Source of the DNA: Galeopsis tetrahit
Lineage: Eukaryota > Streptophyta > Magnoliopsida > Lamiales > Lamiaceae
Direction of reading: 5' to 3'
Assembly: GCA_963675135.1 (NCBI GenBank)
Contig: OY776124.1
Coordinates: forward strand, 20,334,066-20,398,065
DNA: 64,000 bases
Both the position numbers and the translations under genes were made by a program. Position 1 is the first letter of the stretch; every line of letters starts with the position of its first letter. This document shows positions 35,250-46,506 of the stretch, one piece after another. Under the pieces are notes generated by a model that saw only the letters and a program-made list of their open reading frames with translations, was not told where the DNA came from and did not search any database.

Positions 35250-35929
35250 TTTATACTCGTGAGAGTTAGTTTATACTCGTAAGAGTTAGTTTATACTCGT
35301 AAGAGTTAGTTTATACTCGTAAGAGTTAGTTTATACTCTTAAGAGTTAGTTTATACTCGTAAGAGTTAGTTTGTACTCGTAAGAGTTAGTTTGTACTCGT
35401 AAGAGTTAGTTTGTACTCGTAAGAGTTAGTTTATACTCGTAAGAGTTAGTTTATACTCGTAAGAGTTAGTTTATACTCGTAAGAGTTAGTTTATACTCGT
35501 GAGAGTTAGTTTATACTCGTGAGAGTTAGTTTATACTCGTAAGAGTTAGTTTATACTCGTAAGAGTTTGTTTATACTCGTGAGAGTTAGTTTATACTCGT
35601 GAGAGTTAGTTTATACTCGTAAGAGTTAGTTTATACTCGTGAGAGTTTGTTTATACTCGTGAGAGTTTGTTTATACTCGTGAGAGTTATTTTATACTCGT
35701 AAGAGTTTGTTTATACTCGTGAGAGTTAGTTTATACTCGTAAAAGTTAGTTTATACTCGTAAGAGTTTGTTTATACTCGTGAGAGTTAGTTTATACTCGT
35801 AAGAGTTAGTTTATACTCGTAAGAGTTAGTTTATACTCGTAAGAGTTAGTTTATACTCGTGAGAGTTTGTTTATACTCGTAAGAGTTAGTTTATACTCGT
35901 GAGAGTTTGTTTATACTCGTAAGAGTTTT
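35250..35929. repeat. 20-bp minisatellite, 34 units (unit 2 Tat)
   Basis: This is the same consensus and position as in unit 1 (30 units), with four more copies and a different variant order. One unit reads ACTCTTAAGAG instead of the usual GTAA/GTGA loop. Confidence 0.95.
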
Positions 35930-36496
35930 GAGAGTTGCTAGGGACAGGGTTTGTCGACGAGTTAATCATGTTCTCCGCTACCGTACCCCTTACTCCCCCT
36001 AGCTTTAGAGGCTGTCGTGAATAGTAACTTTAGGAATTTTTCCTAGGTATTCTCTGTTCGAGCATGTATGAATTGGTGTGAATTTCTCTATCTTGCCATG
36101 TCTCTATCATGATATATTTCAGTTTCCAAAACATATTCATTATTTCAGCACTCATCATGCAGGCCTTCAACAGTTATCTTAACATGATATTAACATATGA
36201 GAAACATTTCATCATAAAATTAGCGCATAAGAGTTATCTCATCACAATATTAACATGCATTTAGGGAAATTGCTGAAATTTTATCAAAACCGATGCTCCA
36301 TTGATCGAAAACGTTTATCAACATAGGCAAATAAGGGGAACCTATGCCGGCCTCATTAAAAACCTCTCCGTGGTAAAACCCCAAAGAGAAACCCACGTAG
36401 AGGGAAAAAGAGTGCCGGTGAAGCAATTATTCGAATAAGAAGTAAATGTTCGAAATTGTTCATAAAGAAAAAGGAAGTAGGGGAATAACACCTTCC
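35930..36496. other. Untranslated Tat interior (unit 2)
   Basis: This is non-coding sequence between the minisatellite and the integrase stop, where the two opposing transcription units of the element converge. It matches 11,351-11,917. Confidence 0.6.
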
Positions 36497-39400
36497 TCAA
36501 ACATAAAATCTCTTCAAGTGACACACGTTCCATGGCCTTAGTATCTCATTCCCTGTCATGTCTTGGAGCTTGTATGCTCCGCCTTTTAGCACTTGTATTA
36601 CCCTGTATGGACCTTCCCAGTTGGGTTCTAGCTTTCCTGTGTTTTTCAAAGCATCTGCTCTCCGAAGGACTAAGTCTCCCACTTTAAAGCAGCGAGGGAT
36701 TACTCTGCGATCATAGGCTGCTTTGATCCGACTCTTGTACCTTTCTGCTTTTAATCTCACCATCTCCCTTTCTTCATCTATCTGATCCAGCGCTTCCCTC
36801 ATCAATTCTTCATTTCTTTTTTCTTCAAAATAGGTGATCCGATGCGATTTGAGTCTAGCTTCAGGGGGTATCACTGCTGCTGCTCCATATACTAGGTAGA
36901 AGGGAGATTCGCCTGTAGCTGTTTTAGGGCTGGTTCTATAAGACCAGAGGACATTGTCTAACCTCTTCACCCATTTTCCTCCTACTTCTTCCAATCGCGT
37001 CCGAATACCATCCACTAGGATTCTGTTTGTAACCTCCACCTGCCCATTAGCTTGTGGATGAGCTACTGAAGTAAACCTCTGTACGATACTCCACCTTTCG
37101 CACCACTTCCTTACTTTCTCTCCATTGAACTGCGTTCCATTGTCGGAAACCAAGATCCTAGGTATTCCAAACCTGCAACAAATATGTCTAGCAAGGAAAA
37201 GAATTACATTATCTTCTTCAATTTTGGCCAAAGGCACAGCCTCTACCCATTTACTAAAATAATCCACAGCTACGATCAGAAATTTCCTCCCTCCTGGTGC
37301 CAAGGGGAAGGGTCCCACCAGATCAATTCCCCATTTGGCGAAGGGACAGGGCGAGTACATAGCCCGCATTTCTTCTGCAGGTATTCGTATCAGGGGTCCA
37401 TTCTTCTGACACTTCTCGCATTTCTTCACATACTCTCTAGCATCTCTGATTATGTTGGGCCAGTAAAAACCTGCCCTAAATACCTTCTTCACCATGGTCT
37501 GGTACCCTTCATGGCTGGATGCGCAACCTTCATGGATGTCTTTGATCACTAGCTCTGCTTCTCTTCTCGAAAGACATTTCAAATATGGTTGAGTGAATGA
37601 CCTCTTGTACAATTGACCTCCTAGGATGCAATACTTCCTTCTCCAAGCCTTTGCTTCTCTTGACATTGGGGCTGCTGGATCCCTGTTCAATTCTTCCCAT
37701 ATTTCTTTCCTCCAATCATCCCCTGCTGTTATTTCTCCGATCAAGGTTTCCGTAGCTACTTGATCTGCCACCAACAGGGTTATCTTTCCGTCTCCCTCGA
37801 ATTCAGTGGAACTAGCTAGTTTAGACAATCCATCTGCTTTCATATTCTCTTCTCTTGGTACCTGTATCACTTCAAAAGTATGGAATTTATCTTTTAACTT
37901 CTTTACCTCCTCTAAGTAGGTGATCATTCTCTCATCCTTGGCGAGGTACTCCCCCATGACCTGCTGTACTATCAGCTGTGAATCGGAGTATAGGGTGACC
38001 TTCTGTGCTCCCAACTCTGCAGCCATGCTCGCTCCTCTAATCAGGGCCTCATACTCTGCACCATTGTTTGAGGTTGAAAACCGGAATTTGACAGCCACCT
38101 GCAGTTCTTGACCCTCAGGGTCGATCAATAATATCCCTGCTCCACATCCCAAGGCGGATGCTGAGCCATCCACATATACCTTCCATCCTTGTTCTTCTTC
38201 CACTCTGGTAGACTCTTGAATAAAATCTGCTAGAGCTTGAGCCTTGATGGCTCTCCTGGGTTCATAATCTATATCATACTCCTGTAATTCCACTGCCCAT
38301 CTGACCATTCTCCCTGATAAATCTGCTCTCCCTAATGTCTGCTTCAAAGGGAAATTAGTTCGCACCATAACTTTATAGGAGAGGAAGTAGGGGCGTAATC
38401 GCCTAGCCGTTACCACCACCGCCAGGGCTGCCTTCTCTACCTCTGAGTACCTCATTTCCGCTCCTTGGATGAACTTGCTCACATAATATATGGGTTGCTG
38501 TGCGGAACCTTCCTCTTTCATCAGGGCGGTGCTCAGAGAATGTTCCCCTACCGAAAGGTATAAGAGCAATACATCTCCCTGAGAGGGCTTTGTCAGCTTC
38601 GGGAGCTGTTCGAGGTGAAGCTTGAGTTCCTCAAAAGCTTTCTGACACTGGTCGTCCCATTCGAACTTCGACCCCTTCCTTAAGGTTCTGAAGAAGTGAT
38701 GACTCTTTTCTGCTGACCTTGATATGCACCTACTGAGAGCTGCGATCCTGCCATTCAGGGTTTGCAATTCCTTCAAATTCCGAGGAGGTTGCATGTCGAG
38801 CACCGCCTTTACCTTAACAGGGTTCACTTCTATCCCTCTCTGAGTCACCATATATCCCAGAAATTTCCCTGACCCTACTCCAAAAGAACACTTAGCAGGG
38901 TTTAATTTAATACCATTCTCTCGAATTACCTGAAATATCTCCTTCAAGTCGTCAATATGTCCCTCTGCCTTGACACTTTTAGCTAGCATATCATCCACGT
39001 AGACCTCCATGTTCCTGCCTATCTGCCCTCGGAACACCGAGTCTACCATTCTTTGATAGGTTGCTCCTGCATTTATCAGTCCAAAAGGCATACGTACATA
39101 ACCGAAAGTACCACATGTCGCTATAAAGCATACCTTTGGTATATCGAGGGGGTTCAGCTGGATCTGATGGTACCCCTGATATGCGTCCATCATGCTGAGT
39201 AATTCAAACCCAGATGTGGCATCCACCAGTTGGTCGATCCTGGGCAAAGGGTAGTGGTCTTTAGGGCAGGCTTTGTTCAAGTCCCTAAAGTCAATGCACA
39301 TCCTCCACTTGCCAGCTCCCTTGGACACCAACACTGCGTTCGAGAGCCATTCAGGGAACTGGACTCTCTTCACGTGCCCTGCATTCAACAATTTATCGAT

Positions 39401-42040
39401 TTCCTCTTTTACTATGAGGTTCTTCTCTTTACCGAAGTTCCTCAACTTCTGTTTCACGGGCCTGGCCTTGGGATCCACATTCAAGTGGTGCACTGCTATT
39501 TCTGGAGGGATACCCGTCATATCCGTCGCTGTGAATGCAAAGATGTCTGCATTTTGCTGGATGGCAAGTATCATCTTTCCCTGGAGCTCAGGGTTCATGT
39601 TCGTACCTATCCTGGTTGTAAATCCCTCCTTTCCTGGGTAGAGCTCGATGCTCATTAGCTCTTCGTCTGCTTTAACTTTGGATTGCTCTTGTACTAGCTC
39701 ACCCACTTTCTGTCTCTTCAATTCAGGGTCTTTTTCCTTAAATCTCTCCATTCCTCTGAACACGGCCCTGTCTGCTATCTTGACCGATTCCACATAACAC
39801 TTCCTTGCCTGATACTGATCACCACATATCTCTCCCACACCCCCCAAGGTAGGGAACTTCATCTTCATGTGGAAGGTGGAGATCACTGCTTGAAAAATAT
39901 TCAGGCTTGGCCGTCCCATTACTACGTTATAGGAAGATGGGACGTCTACAATCAAGAACTCTATGACTTGTACTCGACGGTTAGGGGCAACTCCTAACCC
40001 TACTTGTAGTAACGCTGAACCAAGGGGTTGAATGGCTCCCCCTGAGAATCCATACAGAGCTGTTTCCACCGGTCTAAGCTTTATATTCAAGTCCATCTTC
40101 TTGAAGCACTCGAAGAGCATGATATCGGCAGAGCTTCCAGTGTCTACAAAAATTCTTGCTACATCGTATCCTGCTATATCCGTGGTAATGACCAGTGCGT
40201 CATTATGAATTTCTCTAGGCTCCCCAGCGTCCTCTGGCCCAAAATGAATGTCTGGGCCCTCTGCCATCTTTCCCACTTCATGGTGCTCTATATTTCTCTC
40301 ATTCTTCAGCGACCGAACGCTCTGCTTTCTCTGCCTGAAGGAATCCCCATCAGCGGGGCCTCCCATAATCATATGAATAGTTCCCCTCTTCTGAGGAGGG
40401 GGTGGTGGTTCCTCATTGCCCTTCCTCTGATCTCTCCTGTCGTTTTCCTGCTTCCCCTCAGGGTCCTTTCTCTTTTGACCCCTGGGGCCTTGTCGATCTC
40501 TGAAAATAAATTCTTTCAGGTGTCCTGCCTGAATCATCCTCTCTATCTCATCCTTTAGATGCCAACATTGGTTGGTATCATGGCCATAATCGTTATGGAA
40601 CCTACAAAACTTGTTTGACTTTGGGTTTTGGGGACCTCTGCTTCTTGAGTAGGGGAATTTCATATCTGGATGGTCCCCTGCCACCTCTAGGACTTCGGCT
40701 GGTTCTATCTTCAAAGGGGTATATCTCTTCGCCCCTCTCCTGGGATTCCAGGGTGCAACTTCCTCTCTTCTCACATTTTCCAGCCTCCTGGAGCTCCGAT
40801 GTCTCTCTGGACTTGACCTTCTAAGTGGAATTTCTTTCCTCCTTTCTCCATTACCCACTATAGCCCGGGTCTCCGATCGTTTAGCTTTCCTTACCTCCTC
40901 CAGGGTGAGGTATTTCTCTGCTCTCCTCAACAATTCATCGAAAGTCCGAACCGGCTTCTTAGCTAAAGAGGTGAATAAATCTCCGTCACGCAACCCGTTG
41001 GTGAGGGCATTGATTTTAACCTCCGAGGAGGCTGTAGGTACTTCTAAGGCCGCTTGGTTGAATCTTTTCAAGAAAGCCCGTAAGCTCTCGTTCTCTCCCT
41101 GACGCATGTTGAACAAAGTAAGGGTAGCTCTAGGCTGTCTCCTAGCGCTGGCGAATTGGTGCAGGAACAATTCGCTGAATTCGGACCATGAGTGGATAGT
41201 ATCTGGTCCTAATTGCGTAAACCACTGCTGTGCAGCCTTGGACAAGGTAGTCAGAAATACTCGATATTTGACACCTTCTCCATACCGGTGCAGTAAGGCC
41301 GCGTTCTCAAATCTCATCAAGTGCTCATAGGGATCCGAAGTGCCATCGTATTCAAAATTTAAAGATTTGAAGTTAGAGGGCAGTTCGTCTTGTAAAATAG
41401 TAGGTGAAAATTGATATCCAGTGGTGTAAGAGGGTTTACTTACGTTGTCAGTAATATGTCTCTGCATATCCCTCATCTCTTTACGCAGGGCTTGTATCTG
41501 ATCACTGACGGCCCCTTGATATGTGTCGTCCGTGCTTTCTCCCATCCCCGTATCCAGGGTGATATCCCCAAGGACTCTCTCTGCATCCCTCCGAAGGGGT
41601 CTTTCCAGGACGCTTCTCTCAGCCTGGGAAGGTACTTTCTCTTCTGGGTTTCGAGGGAGATCTTCGTTCCTGGAAGGGACTGGGACCGAATCGATGACAT
41701 GTTCGGGTGGATTTGGTCGTGTGCCCTTATGAACAGGTTCAGGAGGGCGAAGTCCTCGAGCAGTAATTATCCTTTCCACTGATTGCGCTATCATCTCATC
41801 CAACTGATCTCGAGAGACGGTCAAGAGTTCTGGTTGAGTGTTAGGGTTATCCTTATTGATCCCACTCCCTGATGCTCCTGAGATACCTGGAGGAGGGATA
41901 TCTTCTGATGTGTGATCCATGGGACGTTTCCCTGAATTCCGATTTAAGGGAAATCCTGGAGGGGGCGGAGGAAAAGGAGGCGGAGGGGTGGAATCTCCTT
42001 TCTCCTTCGTCTGCTTTGTTGGATCTTGTCCTCCACCCAT
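36497..42040 (-). CDS. Tat gag-pol polyprotein, intact 1,847 codons (unit 2)
   Basis: One uninterrupted frame starts MGGGQDPTKQ. Order by approximate residue: proline-rich N-terminus; capsid (230-340); zinc-knuckle-like CRFHNDYGHDTNQC (about 476-490); aspartic protease VDTGSSA (about 632); reverse transcriptase with YVDDM (about 1,013); gypsy RNase H (about 1,150-1,240); a second, plant-type RNase H beginning KVYVDGSA (about 1,284) with the SNNGAEYEAL and YSDSQLIV blocks; integrase HHCC (about 1,500-1,550), then catalytic-type blocks GIDLVGP (about 1,573) and LVSDNGTQF (about 1,630), HPQANGQVE; end HLKRFYV. All catalytic signatures I looked for are present. The product would reverse-transcribe and integrate the element. 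The 5' end of the gene comes from a different parental element than the 3' end. Confidence 0.92.
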   Translation of the reverse strand: MGGGQDPTKQTKEKGDSTPPPPFPPPPPGFPLNRNSGKRPMDHTSEDIPPPGISGASGSGINKDNPNTQPELLTVSRDQLDEMIAQSVERIITARGLRPPEPVHKGTRPNPPEHVIDSVPVPSRNEDLPRNPEEKVPSQAERSVLERPLRRDAERVLGDITLDTGMGESTDDTYQGAVSDQIQALRKEMRDMQRHITDNVSKPSYTTGYQFSPTILQDELPSNFKSLNFEYDGTSDPYEHLMRFENAALLHRYGEGVKYRVFLTTLSKAAQQWFTQLGPDTIHSWSEFSELFLHQFASARRQPRATLTLFNMRQGENESLRAFLKRFNQAALEVPTASSEVKINALTNGLRDGDLFTSLAKKPVRTFDELLRRAEKYLTLEEVRKAKRSETRAIVGNGERRKEIPLRRSSPERHRSSRRLENVRREEVAPWNPRRGAKRYTPLKIEPAEVLEVAGDHPDMKFPYSRSRGPQNPKSNKFCRFHNDYGHDTNQCWHLKDEIERMIQAGHLKEFIFRDRQGPRGQKRKDPEGKQENDRRDQRKGNEEPPPPPQKRGTIHMIMGGPADGDSFRQRKQSVRSLKNERNIEHHEVGKMAEGPDIHFGPEDAGEPREIHNDALVITTDIAGYDVARIFVDTGSSADIMLFECFKKMDLNIKLRPVETALYGFSGGAIQPLGSALLQVGLGVAPNRRVQVIEFLIVDVPSSYNVVMGRPSLNIFQAVISTFHMKMKFPTLGGVGEICGDQYQARKCYVESVKIADRAVFRGMERFKEKDPELKRQKVGELVQEQSKVKADEELMSIELYPGKEGFTTRIGTNMNPELQGKMILAIQQNADIFAFTATDMTGIPPEIAVHHLNVDPKARPVKQKLRNFGKEKNLIVKEEIDKLLNAGHVKRVQFPEWLSNAVLVSKGAGKWRMCIDFRDLNKACPKDHYPLPRIDQLVDATSGFELLSMMDAYQGYHQIQLNPLDIPKVCFIATCGTFGYVRMPFGLINAGATYQRMVDSVFRGQIGRNMEVYVDDMLAKSVKAEGHIDDLKEIFQVIRENGIKLNPAKCSFGVGSGKFLGYMVTQRGIEVNPVKVKAVLDMQPPRNLKELQTLNGRIAALSRCISRSAEKSHHFFRTLRKGSKFEWDDQCQKAFEELKLHLEQLPKLTKPSQGDVLLLYLSVGEHSLSTALMKEEGSAQQPIYYVSKFIQGAEMRYSEVEKAALAVVVTARRLRPYFLSYKVMVRTNFPLKQTLGRADLSGRMVRWAVELQEYDIDYEPRRAIKAQALADFIQESTRVEEEQGWKVYVDGSASALGCGAGILLIDPEGQELQVAVKFRFSTSNNGAEYEALIRGASMAAELGAQKVTLYSDSQLIVQQVMGEYLAKDERMITYLEEVKKLKDKFHTFEVIQVPREENMKADGLSKLASSTEFEGDGKITLLVADQVATETLIGEITAGDDWRKEIWEELNRDPAAPMSREAKAWRRKYCILGGQLYKRSFTQPYLKCLSRREAELVIKDIHEGCASSHEGYQTMVKKVFRAGFYWPNIIRDAREYVKKCEKCQKNGPLIRIPAEEMRAMYSPCPFAKWGIDLVGPFPLAPGGRKFLIVAVDYFSKWVEAVPLAKIEEDNVILFLARHICCRFGIPRILVSDNGTQFNGEKVRKWCERWSIVQRFTSVAHPQANGQVEVTNRILVDGIRTRLEEVGGKWVKRLDNVLWSYRTSPKTATGESPFYLVYGAAAVIPPEARLKSHRITYFEEKRNEELMREALDQIDEEREMVRLKAERYKSRIKAAYDRRVIPRCFKVGDLVLRRADALKNTGKLEPNWEGPYRVIQVLKGGAYKLQDMTGNEILRPWNVCHLKRFYV

Positions 42041-42078
42041 ATCAGTACGGAACTTTTCTCACGCCTTAGCTTGAAATG

Positions 42079-42096
42079 TTCCCACAGACGGCGCCA
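42079..42096 (-). promoter_or_regulatory. Primer-binding site of unit 2 Tat element
   Basis: This is the same minus-strand TGGCGCCGTCTGTGGGAA as in unit 1, two bases from the 5' LTR. Confidence 0.75.
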
Positions 42097-42098
42097 GT

Positions 42099-42856
42099 TG
42101 ATGCGTCGAAAAAGAACGCACTCGGATATCAGTCGTTCCTTTGCTAGCACTGTTGATCAAGAATGTAAATCGTCAATTTGTCCTCGACAATCTTCTCGTA
42201 AATCCAAAGATAACCTGCAAAAGTACACCGGAGGGGGCCTCCGGCGTAGAAGCTCCGACGCTCAAGTCAGAACTTATCGTAGGCGAAATCAAAGAGAAAT
42301 TCCCCTGTGTATCTAGGGGAATTCCGGCGAATATCGTGAAGTCTCTCTTCACTATTAGCGTATATTTTGTATGGCAGTGTGTGTAATCAGTAAAACGTAT
42401 GTATCGTAATAATAACTTAATTAAGAATATGGAAATAACCTTCTTTATATACCTGGCCCCTCTCTGCGGAGAGGGAGAGACCTATTCTCCCTGAATTCTC
42501 GGCGTATATCTAGGAATTCGGCCTCAAATCTCCAAGGACTCGGCTGATCCCCCTGAAGACTCGGCTCTTCAGCTTATCCAGTCCTCTTTTCGTGGGTTTG
42601 AACAATTCTCAGGACTTAGCCAAGGAAGACAGGCTATAATTCCATTCTTGGGCCAAATCTTCCCCAGCCCAAGACCTATTAATTTCTCCACATATGGGCC
42701 AAAGGCCCAATTTCTCCGATTCCTCTAATTCCTCTACTCGAACCCGGGGGGTGTATTAATCCTGTTTCTTCAATATATTAGCCTTATTACAACTATCATA
42801 ACTTATCCCGTTTCCACGTGTCGACTCCTCCAAGGGCGACATATTTATCTACATCA
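42099..42856 (-). repeat. 5' LTR of unit 2 Tat element, divergent
   Basis: The 758-bp LTR keeps the TGATGCGTCG start and ATCTACATCA end but differs substantially from the other three LTR copies, with many substitutions and indels from 42,119 onward. It is followed directly by TATATATA rather than AATAC. Confidence 0.92.
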
Positions 42857-42888
42857 TATATATATATATATATATGTATATGTAGAGA

Positions 42889-43214
42889 GAGAGAGCTCTG
42901 ATAATTAATTTAATTGATACGTGATGCAAGTTACTTTATAAATTTATTAACAGTGATCAACGTTTTGAATTGACGTTCAAGGAGAGATACATTACGCCGA
43001 GCTATATACATAGAGAATACAATATATGCTAAGTAATTACATTAATTGATGCTAGAAATCAGGAAAGCGGGTCAACTAATTACTAGAAGATGAGATGAAT
43101 CTGAGGGTTTATGTCTAATACGCCCCCACAAAATCGACGAACCATCAACTACAGAGATTTTGGAACGAAGATCTTGAAAACGAGTCTTGGCAAGTGGCTT
43201 CGTTAGTGATGTAG
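42889..43214 (-). mobile_element. Copia 3' remnant (unit 3)
   Basis: This is the unit 3 copy of 20,760-21,085, with the same readable RNase H end, purine tract and LTR-like sequence. Confidence 0.6.
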
Positions 43215-43219
43215 ATATT

Positions 43220-43427
43220 GATGGGAATCAATATTAATAATATTTGATTAGATATTTATACTTATGTTTAGGAAATTTGTTTTGATATAATTATTATATT
43301 TAGTATTTCTAAAAATATATTTCATATTATAAATAGATGAAAAAAAAAATACTATAAAATAAAATCAAAACAAATGTGCTAAATATGAGCATAAATATAT
43401 AATCAAATATTCATATTGATTCTCATC
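43220..43427. mobile_element. Short palindromic MITE (unit 3)
   Basis: This is the copy of 21,091-21,300, with inverted arms of about 55 bp. Confidence 0.6.
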
Positions 43428-43514
43428 CATCTTACATTCCAATCCACAACAAATTAACCATTTATATAGTCATTACATTTTATATTAATATGTAATGAAA
43501 TAATTAGTTGATAC

Positions 43515-43578
43515 CTGATGCAAGAGCTACCAAGACGACAACCACGAACAAAACTGCAGAGTGGAAATGTTTTTCCAT
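43515..43578 (-). pseudogene. Orphan signal-peptide exon of a DEFL gene (unit 3)
   Basis: This is the same exon as 21,388-21,448 but with one extra in-frame codon (an added valine in the hydrophobic core). The GT donor is kept and no exon 2 lies downstream. The in-frame indel means the signal-peptide frame is preserved although the gene is incomplete. Confidence 0.82.
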
Positions 43579-43820
43579 TGAGAATACAATCTTTTAATGA
43601 CTTGTTATATATTTTTACAATATTGATAACAAACACTTTTAAATATCCGTTTTTTATGCAAGATCGAATATTGTTTAATTCTTCACTTTTTGCAAGATCA
43701 ATAAAAAATTTGTACTCCTAAATAAAAATAATCATTACAATTTTCACCCTCACAATATATACATATTTACTTTATATGCCATTACTTTTGGACAATTACC
43801 CTTCAACACTCTAATAATTA

Positions 43821-44160
43821 CTCCCTCAATTCCACAATAACTTTCACACTTTCCTTTTTAGGACGTTTCACAATAACTTTCACACAAATGGAAATACTTT
43901 ATAAACTCCACCCTCACAATATCCTTAATTTTACACAAATGTCATTACTTTTTCTCCACACATACACAAAAGTCAACTCATTTCTTTACTTTATACATAA
44001 AGTTTTACAAAATTACCCCTCAAAACTCCACTCATTATTGCACTTTCTTAATATGTGTGCCCATCTACCTATGAAAATTAATATGGGACAGAGAGAGTAC
44101 ATTTTTTTCTTAAACTTTGTGTCAAAAAAACCAACGCAAGTTTTTCAAAGGTTGAGGGAG
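43821..44160. mobile_element. Stowaway-type MITE (unit 3)
   Basis: This copy has the more canonical CTCCCTCAA start and TTGAGGGAG end with flanking TA. It is the counterpart of 21,707-22,046. Confidence 0.62.
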
Positions 44161-44201
44161 TAATATATGCATACATGATATGGTTGGGTACGAATCAACT
44201 A

Positions 44202-46326
44202 TTCCCTCCGTCCCGCAAAAATAGTTGCATTTGACTCTATACACAAATTAAGAAAAATCAATAAATGTGGTCAAGTTTAATTAATATGTCTATTTTACCC
44301 TTGATATTTCATAAATTTGGTGTAAAGTCCAAAGCATTTGGGTCTTAATTACTCTTAATTCAATGTTAATGAGTAATTATGGAATATATTAATTAGGGGT
44401 AAAATTGTCCAAATATATTTAAAGCATTTAATGTTAGGGTTATATTGACAAGTATGCTTTCAGTGCTACTTATGTATACAAACTGATTTTTGCACTTATT
44501 AATGAGAACAATTTTTTGTCACTGGTTGCTTTAAATATAATGAATGGTAATTATTTATTGCATAAACGTTCAGATGTACTTTACATTGTAGACAATGTGG
44601 TGTGTAGAAGATCACATAAGACCGCATTGTCAATTCATTGTATATAAGTACAATTGATTCACAACTTAGATGGAATTGAACAATCCATTGGTAGAAGTTG
44701 AGGTGTAAGGCTCGGATTGGTTTGTCTTGACCAAGAGATTACACTAGTGCATTATGATGTGCTGAATAGGACCTACAGAAGGTAATTCTTATAAACTGAC
44801 TTAAGGAATGAAGAATTAGACATTAGTGGTTGTTGATTTCTTAATCTCTGTCACTTAAATGGAATTGTCTATAGTTGAGAAGTATTGCTTTGATTTATTA
44901 TGGGTAAAGAATCAATGTGATTCAATACTTTGTATTTTGGACAATCTTTTTTTTTTTTGACAGAATTTTGGGCAATATTATTAATTATAGGACAGATTGC
45001 CAAAATTAATACAGAGAATCGTGTCTTGGAGTGTCAAGTTGATTATGTCCCCTTGGTAGTCTCAGAAGGTTTATCATATCAAATCTGATCAGTGGAATTT
45101 ATTTACGGTATGATAATAATGTTGAGTTGTCCTTACTCCGAGGAATAAAAGATATTAATTAATTAAAGCATTCACTAGCTTAAATTAATTAATGGACATT
45201 GAATCTTAAACACGGGAAATAATAACATGTTGCCATATTTCGTAATATGGGTTAGGATGGATAGTGCAATATTAATTATATAGTGGAATGAATTAACATT
45301 AATGGGTTGAAAAAATATTGTGGCTCAATATTGATTTTTGGGCCCATTGGGAGGTCCAATTCTAATTCTCCTAAAGGCCCCTCAAGTAGCCCAATAAAAG
45401 TCCATTAACTAAGGTAATTAAAAAGATAAGAATTAATTTTGTTACAAGAAAGAGAGAAAAGTAGTCGCTTATTTTGGTAGAGAATATTATGGAGAAAGAT
45501 ATGGAAATAATATAATATCTCTTGGAGAATAAAATATTTCTAGATCTCCAATATTTTCTAATAAATAAATTAGTTATTCTATCTCCTATAAATATAGGAA
45601 AACCGCCACTCTTAAGTTAAGAGTTGTAAAAATCGGTATTCTCCAAAATACAGAAAAGAGAGATCTGTAATTTTTGAAATTACAGTGTGTGCAACAAGAG
45701 AAAATTAATTCTCCCTTGAGAGTTAATAGTTTGTGAGATCTCCCACCGAATCAACGGGCTAGGACTTAGGGAATACTTGAGAAGGCAATTGGGTTGAAGT
45801 TGTTATTCTTCTCAACGGTATCTCTCCGATTCAAAGGTAAACACGTAATCCCTAGGTAAACACGTAATCCCTTAGTTCCGCATTTTCAGAGATTTAATTA
45901 TTTACCGTACATTCATTACATGAATTAGTTGATTTAATTTGTTTAAATTATGAAATTAGATTTATGATAATTCATATTTAAATTACGTCCCAAATATATT
46001 CTGGTAATTTTAAAGGAGTCTCAAAGGATTCCCAAAAAGAGTCTCAAAAGATCCCTAGGGCATCTCAAAGGATCCCTAGCGTGATGGTCCATAACCCATA
46101 AGTGTCAATAATTCTCCACAAAGGAGATGGGGAATGTGGTTCCATAATAATTTCCCACAAAGGAGTTGGGGACCACAAGAGTTGGGGACCACATTGTTGG
46201 GGGACTATTATTGGGTATTGGGATAATTCCCAACATTTAATACATTAGTAAAAAAGGAAATGTGGCTATAATTTGGGACATCTGAAAAACGAAAGAACGT
46301 GGCTATCTTTGTGGGTCGGAGTGTGC
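44202..46326. mobile_element. MITE split by nested solo LTR (unit 3)
   Basis: This is the same nesting as in unit 2: left half 44,202-44,431, right half 46,236-46,326. Confidence 0.58.
44432..46235 (+). mobile_element. Solo LTR, 1,804 bp (unit 3)
   Basis: It has exactly the same length as the unit 2 copy, the same TG...CA ends and the TTTAA duplication (after 46,235: 46,236-46,240). It includes the 19-bp internal duplication. Confidence 0.82.
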
Positions 46327-46506
46327 TATCTGTGAGAATAGGTATGTGATCACCGTTAATGAAGTGATATGAATGATTAACTATTTATAAGAGTATTTAC
46401 AAGAAGATAATTAAGGTAAATACAACAATTATATCAAAGAGATATATACAAAGATATGGACTAAAATAAAAAGATATTATTCCTATATTATTGTTACCTA
46501 TTACCC

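Larger units (their letters stand above)
20737..42856. repeat. Tandem segmental repeat, unit 2
   Basis: This complete unit of about 22.1 kb is bounded by the (TA)n tract on the left and the end of the Tat right LTR on the right. Its first 4 kb carries variants shared with unit 3 and not unit 1, such as a 19-bp tandem duplication at 23,721-23,757. From about 25,000 onward it carries unit 1 variants, including the same copia truncation point and the same broken defensin-like exon. It is therefore a mosaic of the two neighbouring types. Confidence 0.9.
31459..42856 (-). mobile_element. Ty3-gypsy Tat-lineage retrotransposon, coding-intact but chimeric (unit 2)
   Basis: The element is 11.4 kb with LTRs, primer-binding site, a single gag-pol frame, minisatellite, antisense gene and polypurine tract. 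The left flank is AATAC, as in unit 1, but the right flank is a (TA)n tract, so there is no target duplication. The left LTR (742 bp) matches unit 1; the right LTR (758 bp) differs from it at many positions and by indels. Sequence is close to unit 1 from the left end through integrase. It becomes clearly divergent between about 38,200 and 39,150 and stays so to the right end. The right portion thus comes from a second, older-diverged element. Confidence 0.9.
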
